NCBI GenBank assembly: GCA_902800925.1
Contig: CADCGD010000017.1
Location: forward strand, 1 to 37,615
Source of the DNA: an uncultured Bacteroidales bacterium
Lineage (GTDB): Bacteria; Bacteroidota; Bacteroidia; Bacteroidales; Bacteroidaceae
Length of the DNA stretch: 37,615 nucleotides
Direction: 5' to 3'
This document shows positions 25,316 to 35,074 of this stretch, piece by piece (positions within the stretch are counted from its first letter, which is position 1; every line of letters starts with the position of its first letter). The position numbers were made by a program, and so were the translations under genes. The notes below the pieces were generated by a model. It saw nothing but the letters and a program-made list of their open reading frames with translations, searched no databases and was not told the origin of the DNA.

Positions 25316-26737
25316 ATGAACAGATTACTATCAACACTGGCTGCACTGGTGTTAATGACGAGTGCACACGCACAGACAAGGGACTACTCCAAGTATTACC
25401 AGAACCTGCCGACGAAGGTGGCACAAGTGTCAGCCCCCGTCATTCCGGCCAATGAAGTCAGCCTCACCGAGGTTGGCGGCGTGGGTGACGGCCAGACACT
25501 GAACACCGAGGCCTTCGAGAACGGCATCAAGAAGCTGCAGAAGCAGGGTGGCGGTCGTCTGACCGTACCACAGGGCATCTGGCTGACAGGCCCCATCCAG
25601 TTGAAAGACAACATCGAGCTACACCTCGAGAAGAACGCCATCATCCTGCTGTCGCCCGACAAGTCGCTCTTCGTCAACGACAAATCAGCGTCGAGGGTCT
25701 TTGCGGGCATCCGTGCCTCGAAGCGTAAGAACATTGCCATCACTGGCGAGGGCATCATCGACGGCAATGGCGACCACTGGCGACCCGTCAAGCGCCAGAA
25801 GGTGAGCGACGTGGAGTGGAACAAATATAAGAAGGTCATTGGCGGCGTAGAGAAGGACGGCGGCAAGCTGTGGTACCCGTGGAACGACCTAGGCGGCTAC
25901 CCGAATATTGCCGACACACCTGAAAAACAGGAGAGTCTGCGCAACGACCTGGTACGCTTCGAGAGTTGCGAGAACGTGCTCATAGAGGGTGTCACCATCC
26001 AGAACGCCCCCAAATTCCACCTGCACCCCTGCTACTCCAAGAACGTCATCGTGGACGGTGTCACCGTGCGCTGTCCGTGGAACGCCCAGAACGGCGACGC
26101 CATTGACTTCTCTGACGTCAACATCGGACTCATCGTTAACAGCACTGTCGATGCGGGCGACGATGGTCTCTGCATGAAGAGCGGCGGCAACAAGCCCGAG
26201 GCTCCTGCCAACGGTTGCGAGGACATCCTGATTCAGGACAACACCGTCTTCCACGCCCACGGAGGCTTCGTGCTGGGCAGCGAGACCGTACAGGGCATGC
26301 GCCGCATCGTGGTGCGCAACTGTCGTTTCAGCGGCACCGATACGGGTCTGCGCTTCAAGAGCGGACTGGGTCGCGGTGGCAAGACCGCACAGTTGTTCGT
26401 CAGCGACATCGTGATGAACGACATCAAGGACGAGGCCATCGTCTTCCAGTGCGATTACATAGACCGTCCTGCTGGTAGCGACCTCAATGCCGTGCCCACC
26501 TTTACCGACGCGCAGAAGAAGGTGGCGCCCTACTTCCAAGACATCCATATCAACCGCGTGGTGTGCTACGGCGCCGGTACCGCCATCAAGGCTGCTGGCA
26601 TCCTCGGACTGGACAACGTGCGCGACATTGACATCCAGAACAGTACCTTCATGTACTACGACAACGACCAGCAGATAGACCCGAAGACGGCTAAGCTCAA
26701 CCTCACCAACGTCCGTCTGCTGCCCAACAAGAAATAA
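25316..26737 (+). CDS. Secreted family 28 glycoside hydrolase (polygalacturonase-like)
   Basis: The protein has 473 residues with a signal peptide ending ...SAHAQ at residue 20, then a right-handed parallel beta-helix. GH28 catalytic motifs are visible in variant form: NGDAID at 259-264 (for NTD), GDDGLC at 281-286 (DD), HAHGG at 313-317 (HG) and RFKSG at 346-350 (for RIK). It should cleave alpha-1,4-galacturonosyl or related pectin bonds in the periplasm or at the cell surface. It follows mrp by 30 bases, an unusual neighbour, with no SusC/SusD genes nearby. Confidence 0.9.
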   Translation: MNRLLSTLAALVLMTSAHAQTRDYSKYYQNLPTKVAQVSAPVIPANEVSLTEVGGVGDGQTLNTEAFENGIKKLQKQGGGRLTVPQGIWLTGPIQLKDNIELHLEKNAIILLSPDKSLFVNDKSASRVFAGIRASKRKNIAITGEGIIDGNGDHWRPVKRQKVSDVEWNKYKKVIGGVEKDGGKLWYPWNDLGGYPNIADTPEKQESLRNDLVRFESCENVLIEGVTIQNAPKFHLHPCYSKNVIVDGVTVRCPWNAQNGDAIDFSDVNIGLIVNSTVDAGDDGLCMKSGGNKPEAPANGCEDILIQDNTVFHAHGGFVLGSETVQGMRRIVVRNCRFSGTDTGLRFKSGLGRGGKTAQLFVSDIVMNDIKDEAIVFQCDYIDRPAGSDLNAVPTFTDAQKKVAPYFQDIHINRVVCYGAGTAIKAAGILGLDNVRDIDIQNSTFMYYDNDQQIDPKTAKLNLTNVRLLPNKK

Positions 26738-26761
26738 CCTAACCAACATTATTTTACAACA

Positions 26762-27658
26762 ATGAAAAAACTATTCCTCGTCAGCCTCGCGCTGATCACC
26801 GTGATGGCCGCACAGGCCCAGTTGAAAGTAGTCCCCACCCTGAAGAAGGGCTTGGAGAAAGTGTATGAAAGCAAAGCTAACCTGGCGCTGCCCGGACAGT
26901 CGGCCATCAACATCGCAACGGACACGAAGTACACCGTGAGCGATGCCACTGCCGACGGTTATGTCATTGACGTGATGACCACCAGCTTCACCAGCGATGC
27001 TGCTGCCAGCGACATTGCCGGTCAGATTCTGTCGGCCGCTCAGGAGATGGTGAAGGGTGTCAACATCCGCGTGGCTACCGATAAGAACGGCAAGGCCATG
27101 AAGATTGCCAACTACGCTGAGGTCAGCAAGCAGCTGGACGAGCGCAGCAAGGTGATGGTCAACAAAATCTACGAACTGATTCCACAGGCCAAGAGCATGA
27201 TTCCTGAGGAGACGCTGAAGCAGCAATTCACGGAGAGCCTGTCGGAAGACGCCCTCTTCAAGAGCCTGTCAGGCAACAGCAGTCCGCTGCTGCTCTTCGG
27301 CAAAACCATCATGACGGGCGCTCAGGAGGAGTTTGTCAACGAGCAGGGACTGAACATGAAGCGCATGTACTTCGTCAACGGCAAGGATGTGACCACCAAC
27401 GCCACGCTGAACATGTCGAAGGAGCAGGTCAAGAAGATGATTATTGCCCAGATTGAGAAGACCATGCCTGCACAGGCCGACGCCATCAAGGGTCAGATAG
27501 ACCAGCTGATGGAGAGCGGTATGCTGAAGATTGACGCCAAGGAGACGACCACCTTCAAGCTGCAGGATGACTTCTGGCCTGCCTCATGGACCACTGAGGT
27601 TTCTACCGAGACTGCCGGACAGCAAATGGTCACCAAGACGACAACAACACTGAAATAA
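26762..27658 (+). CDS. Secreted protein of unknown function
   Basis: I do not recognise this family. The 298 residues start with a signal peptide (MKKLFLVSLALITVMAAQAQ), so it is exported. The mature part is mixed helix and strand, with no membrane segment, no cysteine and no repeat. It ends with a strand-rich stretch (TTFKLQDDFWPASWTTEVST) and a threonine-rich tail. It starts 24 bases after the GH28 gene and precedes PBP4, all on one strand, so it is probably co-transcribed. A periplasmic or envelope role is the most that can be inferred. Confidence 0.72.
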   Translation: MKKLFLVSLALITVMAAQAQLKVVPTLKKGLEKVYESKANLALPGQSAINIATDTKYTVSDATADGYVIDVMTTSFTSDAAASDIAGQILSAAQEMVKGVNIRVATDKNGKAMKIANYAEVSKQLDERSKVMVNKIYELIPQAKSMIPEETLKQQFTESLSEDALFKSLSGNSSPLLLFGKTIMTGAQEEFVNEQGLNMKRMYFVNGKDVTTNATLNMSKEQVKKMIIAQIEKTMPAQADAIKGQIDQLMESGMLKIDAKETTTFKLQDDFWPASWTTEVSTETAGQQMVTKTTTTLK

Positions 27659-27709
27659 AGAGTCTTTTTCCTCACATTAAGAGGGTGCGTCAGGCCATTG
27701 CCATCAATT

Positions 27710-28951
27710 ATGAAAAGATCGATACTTTTAGTGCTCACAATATGGGCAGCGATTACGATGAGTGCGCAGGACTCGCTGCGCATCCGACTGGACTCGCTGC
27801 TGCAAGACCCGATGTTCGAAACGTCGCAGGTGGGAGTAATGGTCTATGACTTGACAGCAGACTCTGTTTACTACCAGTATAACGAGCGACAGCTGTTGCG
27901 ACCGGCCTCAACGATGAAGTTGGTGACGGCCATTACGGCACTGGACCAGCTAGGGCCACAGTATGACTTCAAGACTGACATCTACTATACGGGACAGATA
28001 AAAGGGCGCACACTGGTGGGCAACATCTACTGCGTAGGCGGCTTTGACCCCACGCTGACCATGGGCGACGTGACAGACATGGCGCTGAGCGTACAACAGT
28101 TGGGCATAGACAGCATAGCCGGTAAACTGGTGGCCGACCGCACCATGAAGGAGCAGCTGGACTACGGCGAAGGCTGGTGCTGGGACGATGAGAACCCACT
28201 GCTGACGGCGCTATCGATAGGCAGAAAGGACATCTTCCTGACGACTTTTGCCGAAGAGGTTGCCCGTCTGGGAATAAATCTGGAGAACGTAAGGTTGGTG
28301 GAAGGACGTCTGCCTGCCAATGCCCGCCATCTGACAACCATCCGCCACAACATCTCGCAAGTGTTGGACCGCATGATGAAGAAGAGCGACAACTTCTATG
28401 CCGAAGCCGTATTCTACCAGACGGCAGCCAGTGTCAGACGTCCATTGGCCAAAGCGTCGGACGCAACGGGCGTCACCCGCCAGTTGCTGAAGCGGTTGGG
28501 ACTCGATGCTAACGTCTACCGGCTGGCAGACGGTTCTGGACTTTCGCTCTATAACTACATCAGTGCCGAACTGCTGTGTACACTATTGAAACATGCCTGG
28601 CGTACACCTAAAATCCACGATGCTTTATGGGTATCGCTACCCATAGCCGGTGTCGACGGCACCCTGGAGAAACGTATGACAAAAGGACCTGCTGAAGGCA
28701 ACGTGCGCGCAAAGACAGGTACGGTGACAGGCATCTCGTCACTGGCCGGTTACTGTCAGGCAGAGAATGGGCACCAACTCTGCTTCAGCATCATCAATCA
28801 AGGTGTCTTGCGCAATGCCGATGGCAGAGCATTTCAAGATCGTTTCTGTCAAGCGCTATGTGGCGAAAAAGAAGTGACCGCAACGAAGGATACCAAGCGT
28901 ACAAAATCATCAAAACGTAATGTTCGAAAGCCTCGCAGTAAGCGTCGGTAA
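27710..28951 (+). CDS. dacB: D-alanyl-D-alanine carboxypeptidase/endopeptidase, PBP4 type
   Basis: The protein has 413 residues from the ATG at 27710, which begins its signal peptide (MKRSILLVLTIWAAI); a TTG four codons earlier is less likely. The penicillin-binding motifs are S67-T-M-K70 (SxxK), S226-D-N228 (SxN) and K335-T-G337 (KTG). They define a class C PBP (peptidase S13) that trims or opens peptidoglycan crosslinks. The SxxK-SxN interval is about 159 residues against about 244 in E. coli PBP4, so the inserted domains are reduced. The C-terminus is a lysine- and arginine-rich tail of about 25 residues. Confidence 0.92.
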   Translation: MKRSILLVLTIWAAITMSAQDSLRIRLDSLLQDPMFETSQVGVMVYDLTADSVYYQYNERQLLRPASTMKLVTAITALDQLGPQYDFKTDIYYTGQIKGRTLVGNIYCVGGFDPTLTMGDVTDMALSVQQLGIDSIAGKLVADRTMKEQLDYGEGWCWDDENPLLTALSIGRKDIFLTTFAEEVARLGINLENVRLVEGRLPANARHLTTIRHNISQVLDRMMKKSDNFYAEAVFYQTAASVRRPLAKASDATGVTRQLLKRLGLDANVYRLADGSGLSLYNYISAELLCTLLKHAWRTPKIHDALWVSLPIAGVDGTLEKRMTKGPAEGNVRAKTGTVTGISSLAGYCQAENGHQLCFSIINQGVLRNADGRAFQDRFCQALCGEKEVTATKDTKRTKSSKRNVRKPRSKRR

Positions 28952-28972
28952 CACATATTATAAAGTGCGGCC

Positions 28973-29953
28973 ATGAGTTTTACGACAATGATACTACAAT
29001 GGTTTAAGGAGAACGGTCGGGCACTGCCGTGGCGCGAGACGCGTGATCCGTATGCCATCTGGTTGTCGGAAATCATCTTGCAACAGACACGCATCGAACA
29101 GGGACGGCCCTATTGGGAGCGCTTCATGAAGCGCTGGCCGACGGTAGAAGCGCTGGCCAATGCCACCGAGGACGAGGTACTGCGCGAATGGCAGGGCTTA
29201 GGCTACTACAGCCGTGCACGCAACCTGCACACTGCCGCCAAGCAGGTGCTTGTGCGTGGTGGTTTCCCCACCACGATAGAGGGAATCAAGTCCCTAAAGG
29301 GTGTTGGCGACTACACGGCAGCAGCCATCGGTTCCATTGCCTTCGACCTGCCCGCAGCAGTAGTCGACGGCAACGTCTACCGTGTGCTCTCCCGTCACTA
29401 CGGCATCGATACTCCCATCAATACTACTGAGGGTAAGAAGGAGTTTACGGTACTTGCCCAGTCACTGTTGCCTGCGACACAGGCCTCAGCCTTCAATCAG
29501 GCCATGATGGACTTTGGTGCCATCCAATGCACCCCATCAAACCCCAATTGCCCTTCGTGCCCATTAGCAGAGAGTTGCGTGGCTTTCCGCGAAGGACACG
29601 TCAGTGAGTTGCCTGTAAAACAGAAAACGCTGAAAATCAAGGAGCGCCACCTGACCTACGTGTACGTTAGATGTAATGGTCAGACTGCCCTCCACCGCCG
29701 TCCTGCTGGCGACATCTGGCAGGGACTCTACGAGCCATGGCTTACTGAGCAGGTACTGTGTGGCGCAGTTTTATTGCGCCAAAACGTCAAGCACGTCCTC
29801 ACCCACCGCATCCTCTATGCCGACTTCTGGCTGTGGGAGGTTGAGGAGCGTCCGCAACTGCCTGACGACTATTTCTGGATTAAGGAAGAAGAGGTAGGCA
29901 ACTACGCTGTGCCACGCCTCATCGAGATATTGTTAGAAACTCTAAACACTTAA
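28973..29953 (+). CDS. mutY: A/G-specific adenine DNA glycosylase
   Basis: The protein has 326 residues. The HhH-GPD domain has catalytic E33 in LSEIILQQTR, the hairpin LKGVGDYTA at 108-116 and D132 in VDGNVYRVL. The iron-sulfur cluster cysteines are C186, C193, C196 and C202 with normal spacing. The C-terminal NUDIX-like domain (about 225-326) reads 8-oxoguanine. It removes adenine mispaired with 8-oxoG. It starts 21 bases after the PBP4 gene. Confidence 0.95.
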   Translation: MSFTTMILQWFKENGRALPWRETRDPYAIWLSEIILQQTRIEQGRPYWERFMKRWPTVEALANATEDEVLREWQGLGYYSRARNLHTAAKQVLVRGGFPTTIEGIKSLKGVGDYTAAAIGSIAFDLPAAVVDGNVYRVLSRHYGIDTPINTTEGKKEFTVLAQSLLPATQASAFNQAMMDFGAIQCTPSNPNCPSCPLAESCVAFREGHVSELPVKQKTLKIKERHLTYVYVRCNGQTALHRRPAGDIWQGLYEPWLTEQVLCGAVLLRQNVKHVLTHRILYADFWLWEVEERPQLPDDYFWIKEEEVGNYAVPRLIEILLETLNT

Positions 29954-29958
29954 CGAAT

Positions 29959-30531
29959 ATGATAAATATCGCCATCTTTGTGTCGGGAAGCGGCACGAAC
30001 TGTGAGAACCTGATACGCTACTTCAAGGATTCGGAGCGTGTCAACTGTGCACTTGTAGTCAGCAACAAACCCGACGCGTATGCACTGGTAAGGGCTGAGA
30101 AGCTGGGTGTGCCGACAGCTGTTGCACCCAAACCAGAGTTGAACGACCCACAGGTGATGATGCCGCTACTACAGCAGTACGACATCCAGTTTATTGTGTT
30201 GGCTGGATTCCTGCCCTTGGTACCCAACTTCCTGGTGGATGCTTTCCCTCGCAAGATTGTCAATATCCACCCTGCCCTACTGCCCAAATACGGTGGCAAA
30301 GGCATGTGGGGACACCATGTGCATGAGGCAGTGAAGGCTGCTGGCGAGACAGAGACGGGTATGACGGTACACTATGTGACTCCAGTCTGCGACTCTGGCG
30401 AGATTATTGCCCAGTACCGCGTGGCACTGTCACCTGAAGATACCGCTGACGACATTGCAGAAAAGGAACACCTGCTGGAGATGGAGCATTTCCCTCACAT
30501 CGTCGAGCAGGTAATCAACGAGATATTCTAA
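29959..30531 (+). CDS. purN: Folate-dependent phosphoribosylglycinamide formyltransferase
   Basis: The protein has 190 residues: a GAR-binding loop GSGTN at 10-14, the catalytic N102-x-H104 in NIHPALLPKYGGKG, and D145 in CDSGEII. It transfers formyl from 10-formyl-tetrahydrofolate to GAR. It starts 5 bases after mutY and is the last gene of the plus-strand run, ending at a strong bidirectional terminator. The formate-using isoenzyme purT is about 18 kb away in this window. Confidence 0.95.
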   Translation: MINIAIFVSGSGTNCENLIRYFKDSERVNCALVVSNKPDAYALVRAEKLGVPTAVAPKPELNDPQVMMPLLQQYDIQFIVLAGFLPLVPNFLVDAFPRKIVNIHPALLPKYGGKGMWGHHVHEAVKAAGETETGMTVHYVTPVCDSGEIIAQYRVALSPEDTADDIAEKEHLLEMEHFPHIVEQVINEIF

Positions 30532-30536
30532 GAAAC

Positions 30537-30569
30537 AATAAGTGGTGCCCCCAGCGAGCACCACTTATT
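30537..30569. terminator. Bidirectional intrinsic terminator between purN and alaS
   Basis: A perfect 12-base stem (30537-30548 with 30558-30569) surrounds a 9-base loop. The stem bases are A/T-rich on the outside and GGTGC/GCACC inside. T-rich sequence follows on both strands, so it should stop purN transcripts from the left and alaS transcripts from the right. Confidence 0.88.
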
Positions 30570-30578
30570 TTATAGGAT

Positions 30579-33242
30579 TTAGAGATTTGCCAACTCTATG
30601 ACTTTGTCAACGGCAGCAGAGAGTCCGTCGACATTCTTACCGCCAGCCTGTGCGAAGTGAGGCTGACCACCACCACCACCCTGAATGAGTTTGGCGGCCT
30701 CGCGAACCATCTGACCGGCATTCAGTCCGTGGTCGCTAACCATATCGTCGCTCATCATGATAGAGAGCTGTGGCTTGTTATTGTCGTGAGTACCCAGCAC
30801 GCAGAGCAGTGAACCCTCGACAGCGGCACGAATCTTGAAGGCAAGGTCCTTAGCGGCAGCAGGATTCATAGGCAGTACGCTGGTAACTACCTTGACACCA
30901 TTGACCTCGCGAGCCTTCTCAACGAGTGTCTTGGCGGCACGCTCTACAGCCTGTGCCTGGAAACCTTCAATCTCCTTCTTCATGCTGTCGTGCTCCTCGA
31001 TATACTTCTTGATAACTGCCTGCAGGTCCTTGGCGTTGTTGAAGAACGACTTGACAGCACGCAGCATATCCTCGGTCTGGTACAGCAGCTCTTCACACTC
31101 CTTACCAGTCTTGGCCTCGATACGGCGAATACCAGCGGCGACACTGCTCTCAGAGAGAATCTTGAAGAAGCCGATGCGACCGGTTGAGCTGGCGTGGATA
31201 CCACCACAGAACTCACAGCTGGGGCCGAAGCGAACCACACGAACCTTGTCGCCATACTTCTCACCAAACAGGGCGATAGCGCCGAGCTTCTTGGCCTCGT
31301 CGAAGGGTACATCACGATGCTCGTCGATATGGATGTCCTGACGAATCATGTCGTTGACCATACGCTCTACCTCACGCAGCTGCTCGTCGCTGACCTTCTC
31401 AAAGTGTGAGAAGTCGAAGCGCAGCGTGTCGGGGCTGACAAACGAACCCTTCTGCTCTACGTGGTCACCCAGAATCTGCTTCAGGGCATAGTCGAGCAGG
31501 TGGGTAGCGGTGTGGTTGGCAGCAGAGGCATTACGCTTGTCGGTATCTACGCAGGCCATGAACTCTGCGGCAGGGTTCTTAGGCAGCCGCTTGACGATAT
31601 GTACGCTCTGATTGTTCTCGCGCTTGGTATCGATGATGTCGATGGTCTCGTCCTCGTTGACGAGTACACCACAATCACCGACCTGACCACCCATCTCACC
31701 ATAGAAAGGTGTAGCGTCAAGTACCAACTCATAGAACTCGTTCTTCTTCTGAGTTACCTTACGGTAGCGCAGGATGTGACAGTTGTATTCGGTATAGTCG
31801 TAGCCCACGAACTGCTGCTCACCAGGCTGCAACTCTGTCCAGTCACTGTTCTCAACAGCGGCGGCATTGCGGGCACGCTCCTTCTGTTTCTGCATCTCTA
31901 CATTGAACTGCTCCTCGTCAACGGTAAAGCCGTTCTCACGACAGATGAGCTCCGTGAGGTCGAGGGGGAAGCCGTAGGTATCGAACAGGCGGAAAGCCTG
32001 GACACCATCCAACTGGTTCTTGCCCTGAGCCTTCAGTTCCTCCATCGCCTTGTCGAGCATCGAGATACCCTTATCAAGGGTGCGCAGGAAGCTGTCTTCC
32101 TCCTCCTTGATCACCTTGGTAATCAACTGCTGCTGAGCCTTCAACTCAGGGAAGGCGTCGCCCATCTCATGAACCAATGTAGGTACGAGCTTGTAGAGGA
32201 ATTCCTCCTTCTGTCCGAGGAAGGTATAGGCATAACGTACGGCACGACGAAGAATACGACGGATGACATAACCTGCCTTGGCATTGCTGGGCAGCTGACC
32301 ATCAGCAATAGAGAACGATACGGCACGCAGGTGGTCGGCACAGACGCGCATAGCCACGTTAATGTCATCCTGTTCCTTGCTGATAGGAGTCTCTGTCTCT
32401 TCCTCAAAAGTGAAGTACTTCAGACCGGTAATATCCTGTTCGGCCTTGATGATAGGCTGGAAAACATCGGTATCGTAGTTGGAGTGCTTGCCCTGCATCA
32501 TGCGAACCAAGCGCTCGAAGCCCATACCGGTGTCGATGACGTTCATCGACAGCTTCTCCAGACTGCCGTCAGCCTTGCGATTGAACTGCATGAACACAAG
32601 GTTCCAGATTTCGATGACCTGTGGATCGTCCTGATTGACGAGCTCACGACCCGTCTTGCCTGAGGCGGCTTTCTGCTCTGGGGTACGGCTGTCCACGTGA
32701 ATCTCTGAGCAGGGACCACAGGGACCCGTATCGCCCATTTCCCAGAAGTTGTCGTGCTTGTTACCATTGATGATGTGGTCTTCGGGCACGTGCTTAGCCC
32801 AATATTTAGCAGCCTCGTCGTCGCGGGGGATATTCTCCTCAGGAGAACCCTCGAAGACGGTAACATAGAGGTCAGCAGGATTCAGCTTGAGCACATCAAC
32901 GAGATACTCCCAAGCCATGTCGATGGCGCCCTCCTTGAAGTAGTCGCCAAACGACCAGTTGCCGAGCATCTCGAACATGGTGTGATGGTAGGTGTCATGA
33001 CCTACTTCCTCCAGGTCGTTGTGCTTACCGCTGACGCGCAGACACTTCTGAGTGTCCGCACGACGGCGTGGCTCTGGGTCGCGCGTACCTAATATAATAT
33101 CTTTCCACTGGTTCATACCCGCGTTGGTGAACATCAGCGTGGGGTCGTCCTTGATAACCATCGGTGCTGAAGGCACGATGGCGTGTTGCTTAGACTCGAA
33201 GAATTTCTTGAAAGAGTCACGAATCTCGTTAGCTGTCATCAT
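30579..33242 (-). CDS. alaS: Alanyl-tRNA synthetase
   Basis: The protein has 887 residues. The class II catalytic domain lies at about 1-250 ([44 protein letters not shown]). The tRNA-binding helical domain follows. The editing domain has the zinc ligands H577-x3-H581 and C676/H683 in CEFCGGIH. The DHHA1 C-terminal part has [14 protein letters not shown]. It charges tRNA-Ala and clears Ser/Gly mischarges. ATG at 33242 and 33239 are both possible. The lipoprotein gene upstream is separated by a 39-base gap with a repeat array and no promoter of the usual type. Confidence 0.97.
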   Translation of the reverse strand: MMTANEIRDSFKKFFESKQHAIVPSAPMVIKDDPTLMFTNAGMNQWKDIILGTRDPEPRRRADTQKCLRVSGKHNDLEEVGHDTYHHTMFEMLGNWSFGDYFKEGAIDMAWEYLVDVLKLNPADLYVTVFEGSPEENIPRDDEAAKYWAKHVPEDHIINGNKHDNFWEMGDTGPCGPCSEIHVDSRTPEQKAASGKTGRELVNQDDPQVIEIWNLVFMQFNRKADGSLEKLSMNVIDTGMGFERLVRMMQGKHSNYDTDVFQPIIKAEQDITGLKYFTFEEETETPISKEQDDINVAMRVCADHLRAVSFSIADGQLPSNAKAGYVIRRILRRAVRYAYTFLGQKEEFLYKLVPTLVHEMGDAFPELKAQQQLITKVIKEEEDSFLRTLDKGISMLDKAMEELKAQGKNQLDGVQAFRLFDTYGFPLDLTELICRENGFTVDEEQFNVEMQKQKERARNAAAVENSDWTELQPGEQQFVGYDYTEYNCHILRYRKVTQKKNEFYELVLDATPFYGEMGGQVGDCGVLVNEDETIDIIDTKRENNQSVHIVKRLPKNPAAEFMACVDTDKRNASAANHTATHLLDYALKQILGDHVEQKGSFVSPDTLRFDFSHFEKVSDEQLREVERMVNDMIRQDIHIDEHRDVPFDEAKKLGAIALFGEKYGDKVRVVRFGPSCEFCGGIHASSTGRIGFFKILSESSVAAGIRRIEAKTGKECEELLYQTEDMLRAVKSFFNNAKDLQAVIKKYIEEHDSMKKEIEGFQAQAVERAAKTLVEKAREVNGVKVVTSVLPMNPAAAKDLAFKIRAAVEGSLLCVLGTHDNNKPQLSIMMSDDMVSDHGLNAGQMVREAAKLIQGGGGGQPHFAQAGGKNVDGLSAAVDKVIELANL

Positions 33243-33246
33243 ATCA

Positions 33247-33283
33247 ATTTACTATTTGACTATTTACTATTTGACAATTTATT
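33247..33283 (-). repeat. 7/8-base array between the lipoprotein gene and alaS
   Basis: On the plus strand the units are ATTTACT and ATTTGAC(T), spaced 7 or 8. A 14-base block recurs exactly 15 bases later (33247-33260 and 33262-33275). It reaches into the lipoprotein stop codon (33284-33282) and ends 4 bases before the alaS start. In the sense direction TAA or TAG appears in most units. Confidence 0.75.
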
Positions 33284-33680
33284 ATCTCATCTTCCAATCT
33301 CCATTGACCTGTACCATCGGTACTATGACTTCCTCTTGTGTAGAGTCGCCATAAGACAGTAACAGGAAGGTGTAGACCACATTCAGCGTAGAGTCGCTGC
33401 GTCCCACATTAGGTGAGATGGCGACAGAGCGAAGACCATTGTGCTTCTGCTGCATATCCTTCACATACTGCTCATTAGCTTTCACCAACTGGTCACGATA
33501 GTCGGAAGGCATCTCGTCGTAGGCGGCCTTTCCAGCCAAGAAACCATCAGGGTAACCATCCAACAGACGCTGGTAATAGCCTTGGGCAGCCTCAGCGGCC
33601 TGCTGTTCAGGACTAACCTCCTGACAACCCATAAGACCTATTAGCCCCATTAGCCCTATAACTACCCCTTTCTTACTCAT
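33282..33680 (-). CDS. Small lipoprotein of unknown function
   Basis: The 132 residues have a lipoprotein signal: MSKK, a hydrophobic run of G-L-M/I triplets, and a lipobox ending LMGC at residues 16-19. The mature part starts with a helix-rich segment and ends with strands finishing in VQVNGDWKM. It resembles DUF4878/NTF2-like Bacteroidetes lipoproteins, though I cannot name the family with certainty. It would be lipid-anchored in the envelope. Its ATG overlaps the der stop by four bases, so it is coupled to an essential GTPase gene. The signal peptide is encoded by four 9-base repeats. Confidence 0.75.
   Translation of the reverse strand: MSKKGVVIGLMGLIGLMGCQEVSPEQQAAEAAQGYYQRLLDGYPDGFLAGKAAYDEMPSDYRDQLVKANEQYVKDMQQKHNGLRSVAISPNVGRSDSTLNVVYTFLLLSYGDSTQEEVIVPMVQVNGDWKMR
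33628..33663 (-). repeat. Four 9-base repeats encoding the lipoprotein signal core
   Basis: On the plus strand four units of the form CCYATTAGC lie end to end (two nearly exact, two diverged). In the sense direction they give the G-L-M, G-L-I, G-L-M triplets of the signal peptide. Unit gain or loss would keep the frame and only lengthen or shorten the hydrophobic core. Confidence 0.6.
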
Positions 33681-34990
33681 TTCTGTCGGATAAATACGTT
33701 AATAGGTGTTCCTGTCAACGTCCAGTTGTCGCGCATCTTATTCTCCAAGAAGCGGCGATAGGCCTCCTTGACATACTGCGGCAGGTTGGCATAGAACACA
33801 AAGGTAGGAATCTGTGTGTCAGGCACCTGCGAGACATATTTAATCTTGATATACTTTCCTTTAATGCTAGGTGGCGGTGTCTGCTCGATGATGGGCAGCA
33901 TCACCTCGTTGAGCTTCGACGTACCAATCTTTATCTTACGATTCAGATACACCTGCTTGGCAGTCTCCAGCACCTTGAAGATGCGCTGTTTGGTAACTGC
34001 CGATGCGAAGATAATGGGGAAATCGACAAACGGAGCCATGCGCTGACGGATGGCATTCTCGAAGGTCTTGATAGCCTCCTGCGACTTGTCCTCTACTAGG
34101 TCCCACTTGTTGACAACAACCACCAGCGACTTGTTGTTCTTCTGTATCAGCTGGAAGATATTCATATCCTGTGCCTCAATACCACGGGTGGCGTCAATCA
34201 TCAGAATACACACGTCGCTATTCTCAATGGCACGAATGGAGCGCATCACACTGTAGAACTCCAAGTCTTCCGTTACCTTATTCTTACGACGGATACCTGC
34301 GGTGTCGACCAGATAGAAGTCGAAGCCGAACTTGTCATATTTGGTATAGATACTATCACGAGTAGTACCGGCAATATCTGTCACGATGTTGCGGTCTTCA
34401 CCAATGAAGGCATTGATGATGCTTGACTTACCGGCATTCGGACGACCCACCACAGCAAAGCGTGGGGTATTGTCGTCGATGTCAGAAGCGTCAGCCACAG
34501 GGAGCTTTGCCAACACATGATCCAGCAGGTCACCAGTACCAGAACCAGTAGCTGCGCTGACACAGAACGGGTCGCCCAGTCCTAATTTATAGAACTCGTA
34601 CTGACCATAGAGATCCTTACCGTCGTCTGCTTTGTTGGCAACGAGCACGACAGGCAACTTAGAACGACGCAATATGAGAGCAACATCCTGATCGAGATCT
34701 GTCAGTCCGTTCTTGATATCTACCAAGAAGAGTACCAAGTCGGCTTCCTCCGTAGCCACGATAACCTGCTTACGGATTTCCTCCTCGAAGATATCGTCTG
34801 AGTTGACTACCCAACCACCAGTATCCACTACCGAGAACTCGCGACCATTCCACTCGCACTTGCCATATTGGCGGTCACGGGTAGTACCTGCCTCGTCGCT
34901 CACAATGGCGCGACGACTGTTGGTCAGTCGGTTAAACAAGGTGGACTTGCCTACATTCGGGCGTCCTACTATTGCTACTAAGTTTCCCAT
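33677..34990 (-). CDS. der: Ribosome-assembly GTPase Der (EngA)
   Basis: The protein has 437 residues with two tandem GTPase domains. The first has GRPNVGKS at 9-16, DTGG near 56 and NKAD at 119-122. The second has GRPNAGKS at 182-189, DTAG near 229 and NKWD near 297. A C-terminal KH-like domain ends the protein. Der acts in 50S ribosome maturation. The gene lies downstream of era, separated by an octad array with no promoter seen, so co-transcription from the DUF177 end is likely. Confidence 0.97.
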   Translation of the reverse strand: MGNLVAIVGRPNVGKSTLFNRLTNSRRAIVSDEAGTTRDRQYGKCEWNGREFSVVDTGGWVVNSDDIFEEEIRKQVIVATEEADLVLFLVDIKNGLTDLDQDVALILRRSKLPVVLVANKADDGKDLYGQYEFYKLGLGDPFCVSAATGSGTGDLLDHVLAKLPVADASDIDDNTPRFAVVGRPNAGKSSIINAFIGEDRNIVTDIAGTTRDSIYTKYDKFGFDFYLVDTAGIRRKNKVTEDLEFYSVMRSIRAIENSDVCILMIDATRGIEAQDMNIFQLIQKNNKSLVVVVNKWDLVEDKSQEAIKTFENAIRQRMAPFVDFPIIFASAVTKQRIFKVLETAKQVYLNRKIKIGTSKLNEVMLPIIEQTPPPSIKGKYIKIKYVSQVPDTQIPTFVFYANLPQYVKEAYRRFLENKMRDNWTLTGTPINVFIRQK

Positions 34991-35002
34991 ATATTCTCTA
35001 TT

Positions 35003-35074
35003 TTTTTCGTTATCTCGATATCTCGTTATTTCGAAGTCTCGAAGTCTCGATATTTCGACGTTTCGATATTATTA
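35003..35074 (-). repeat. Octad array filling the era-der gap
   Basis: Nine 8-base units in perfect phase over 72 bases. The plus-strand consensus is TATYTCGA (TATCTCGA, TATTTCGA, AGTCTCGA). Seven of the nine carry a TCGA or TCGT core at the same position. The last unit contains the era stop codon, and the first ends 12 bases before the der start. Unlike the other arrays, its sense strand has few stop triplets outside the unit at the era end. Confidence 0.85.

Noticed and set aside
25889-26749. 286-codon reading frame antisense to the GH28 gene
   Set aside because: Valine-rich shadow of a gene with clear catalytic motifs on the other strand.
29936-29956. Possible weak heptad array at the mutY-purN junction
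   Set aside because: Only three loose units; too short and degenerate to separate from chance.
31461-32663. 400-codon reading frame antisense to alaS
   Set aside because: It is a mirror of a strongly conserved synthetase gene; its composition reflects the opposite-strand codons and it shows no domain.
35003-35074. Octad array considered as a CRISPR array
   Set aside because: Units are 8 bases with no spacers between them, and no cas gene is in the window.
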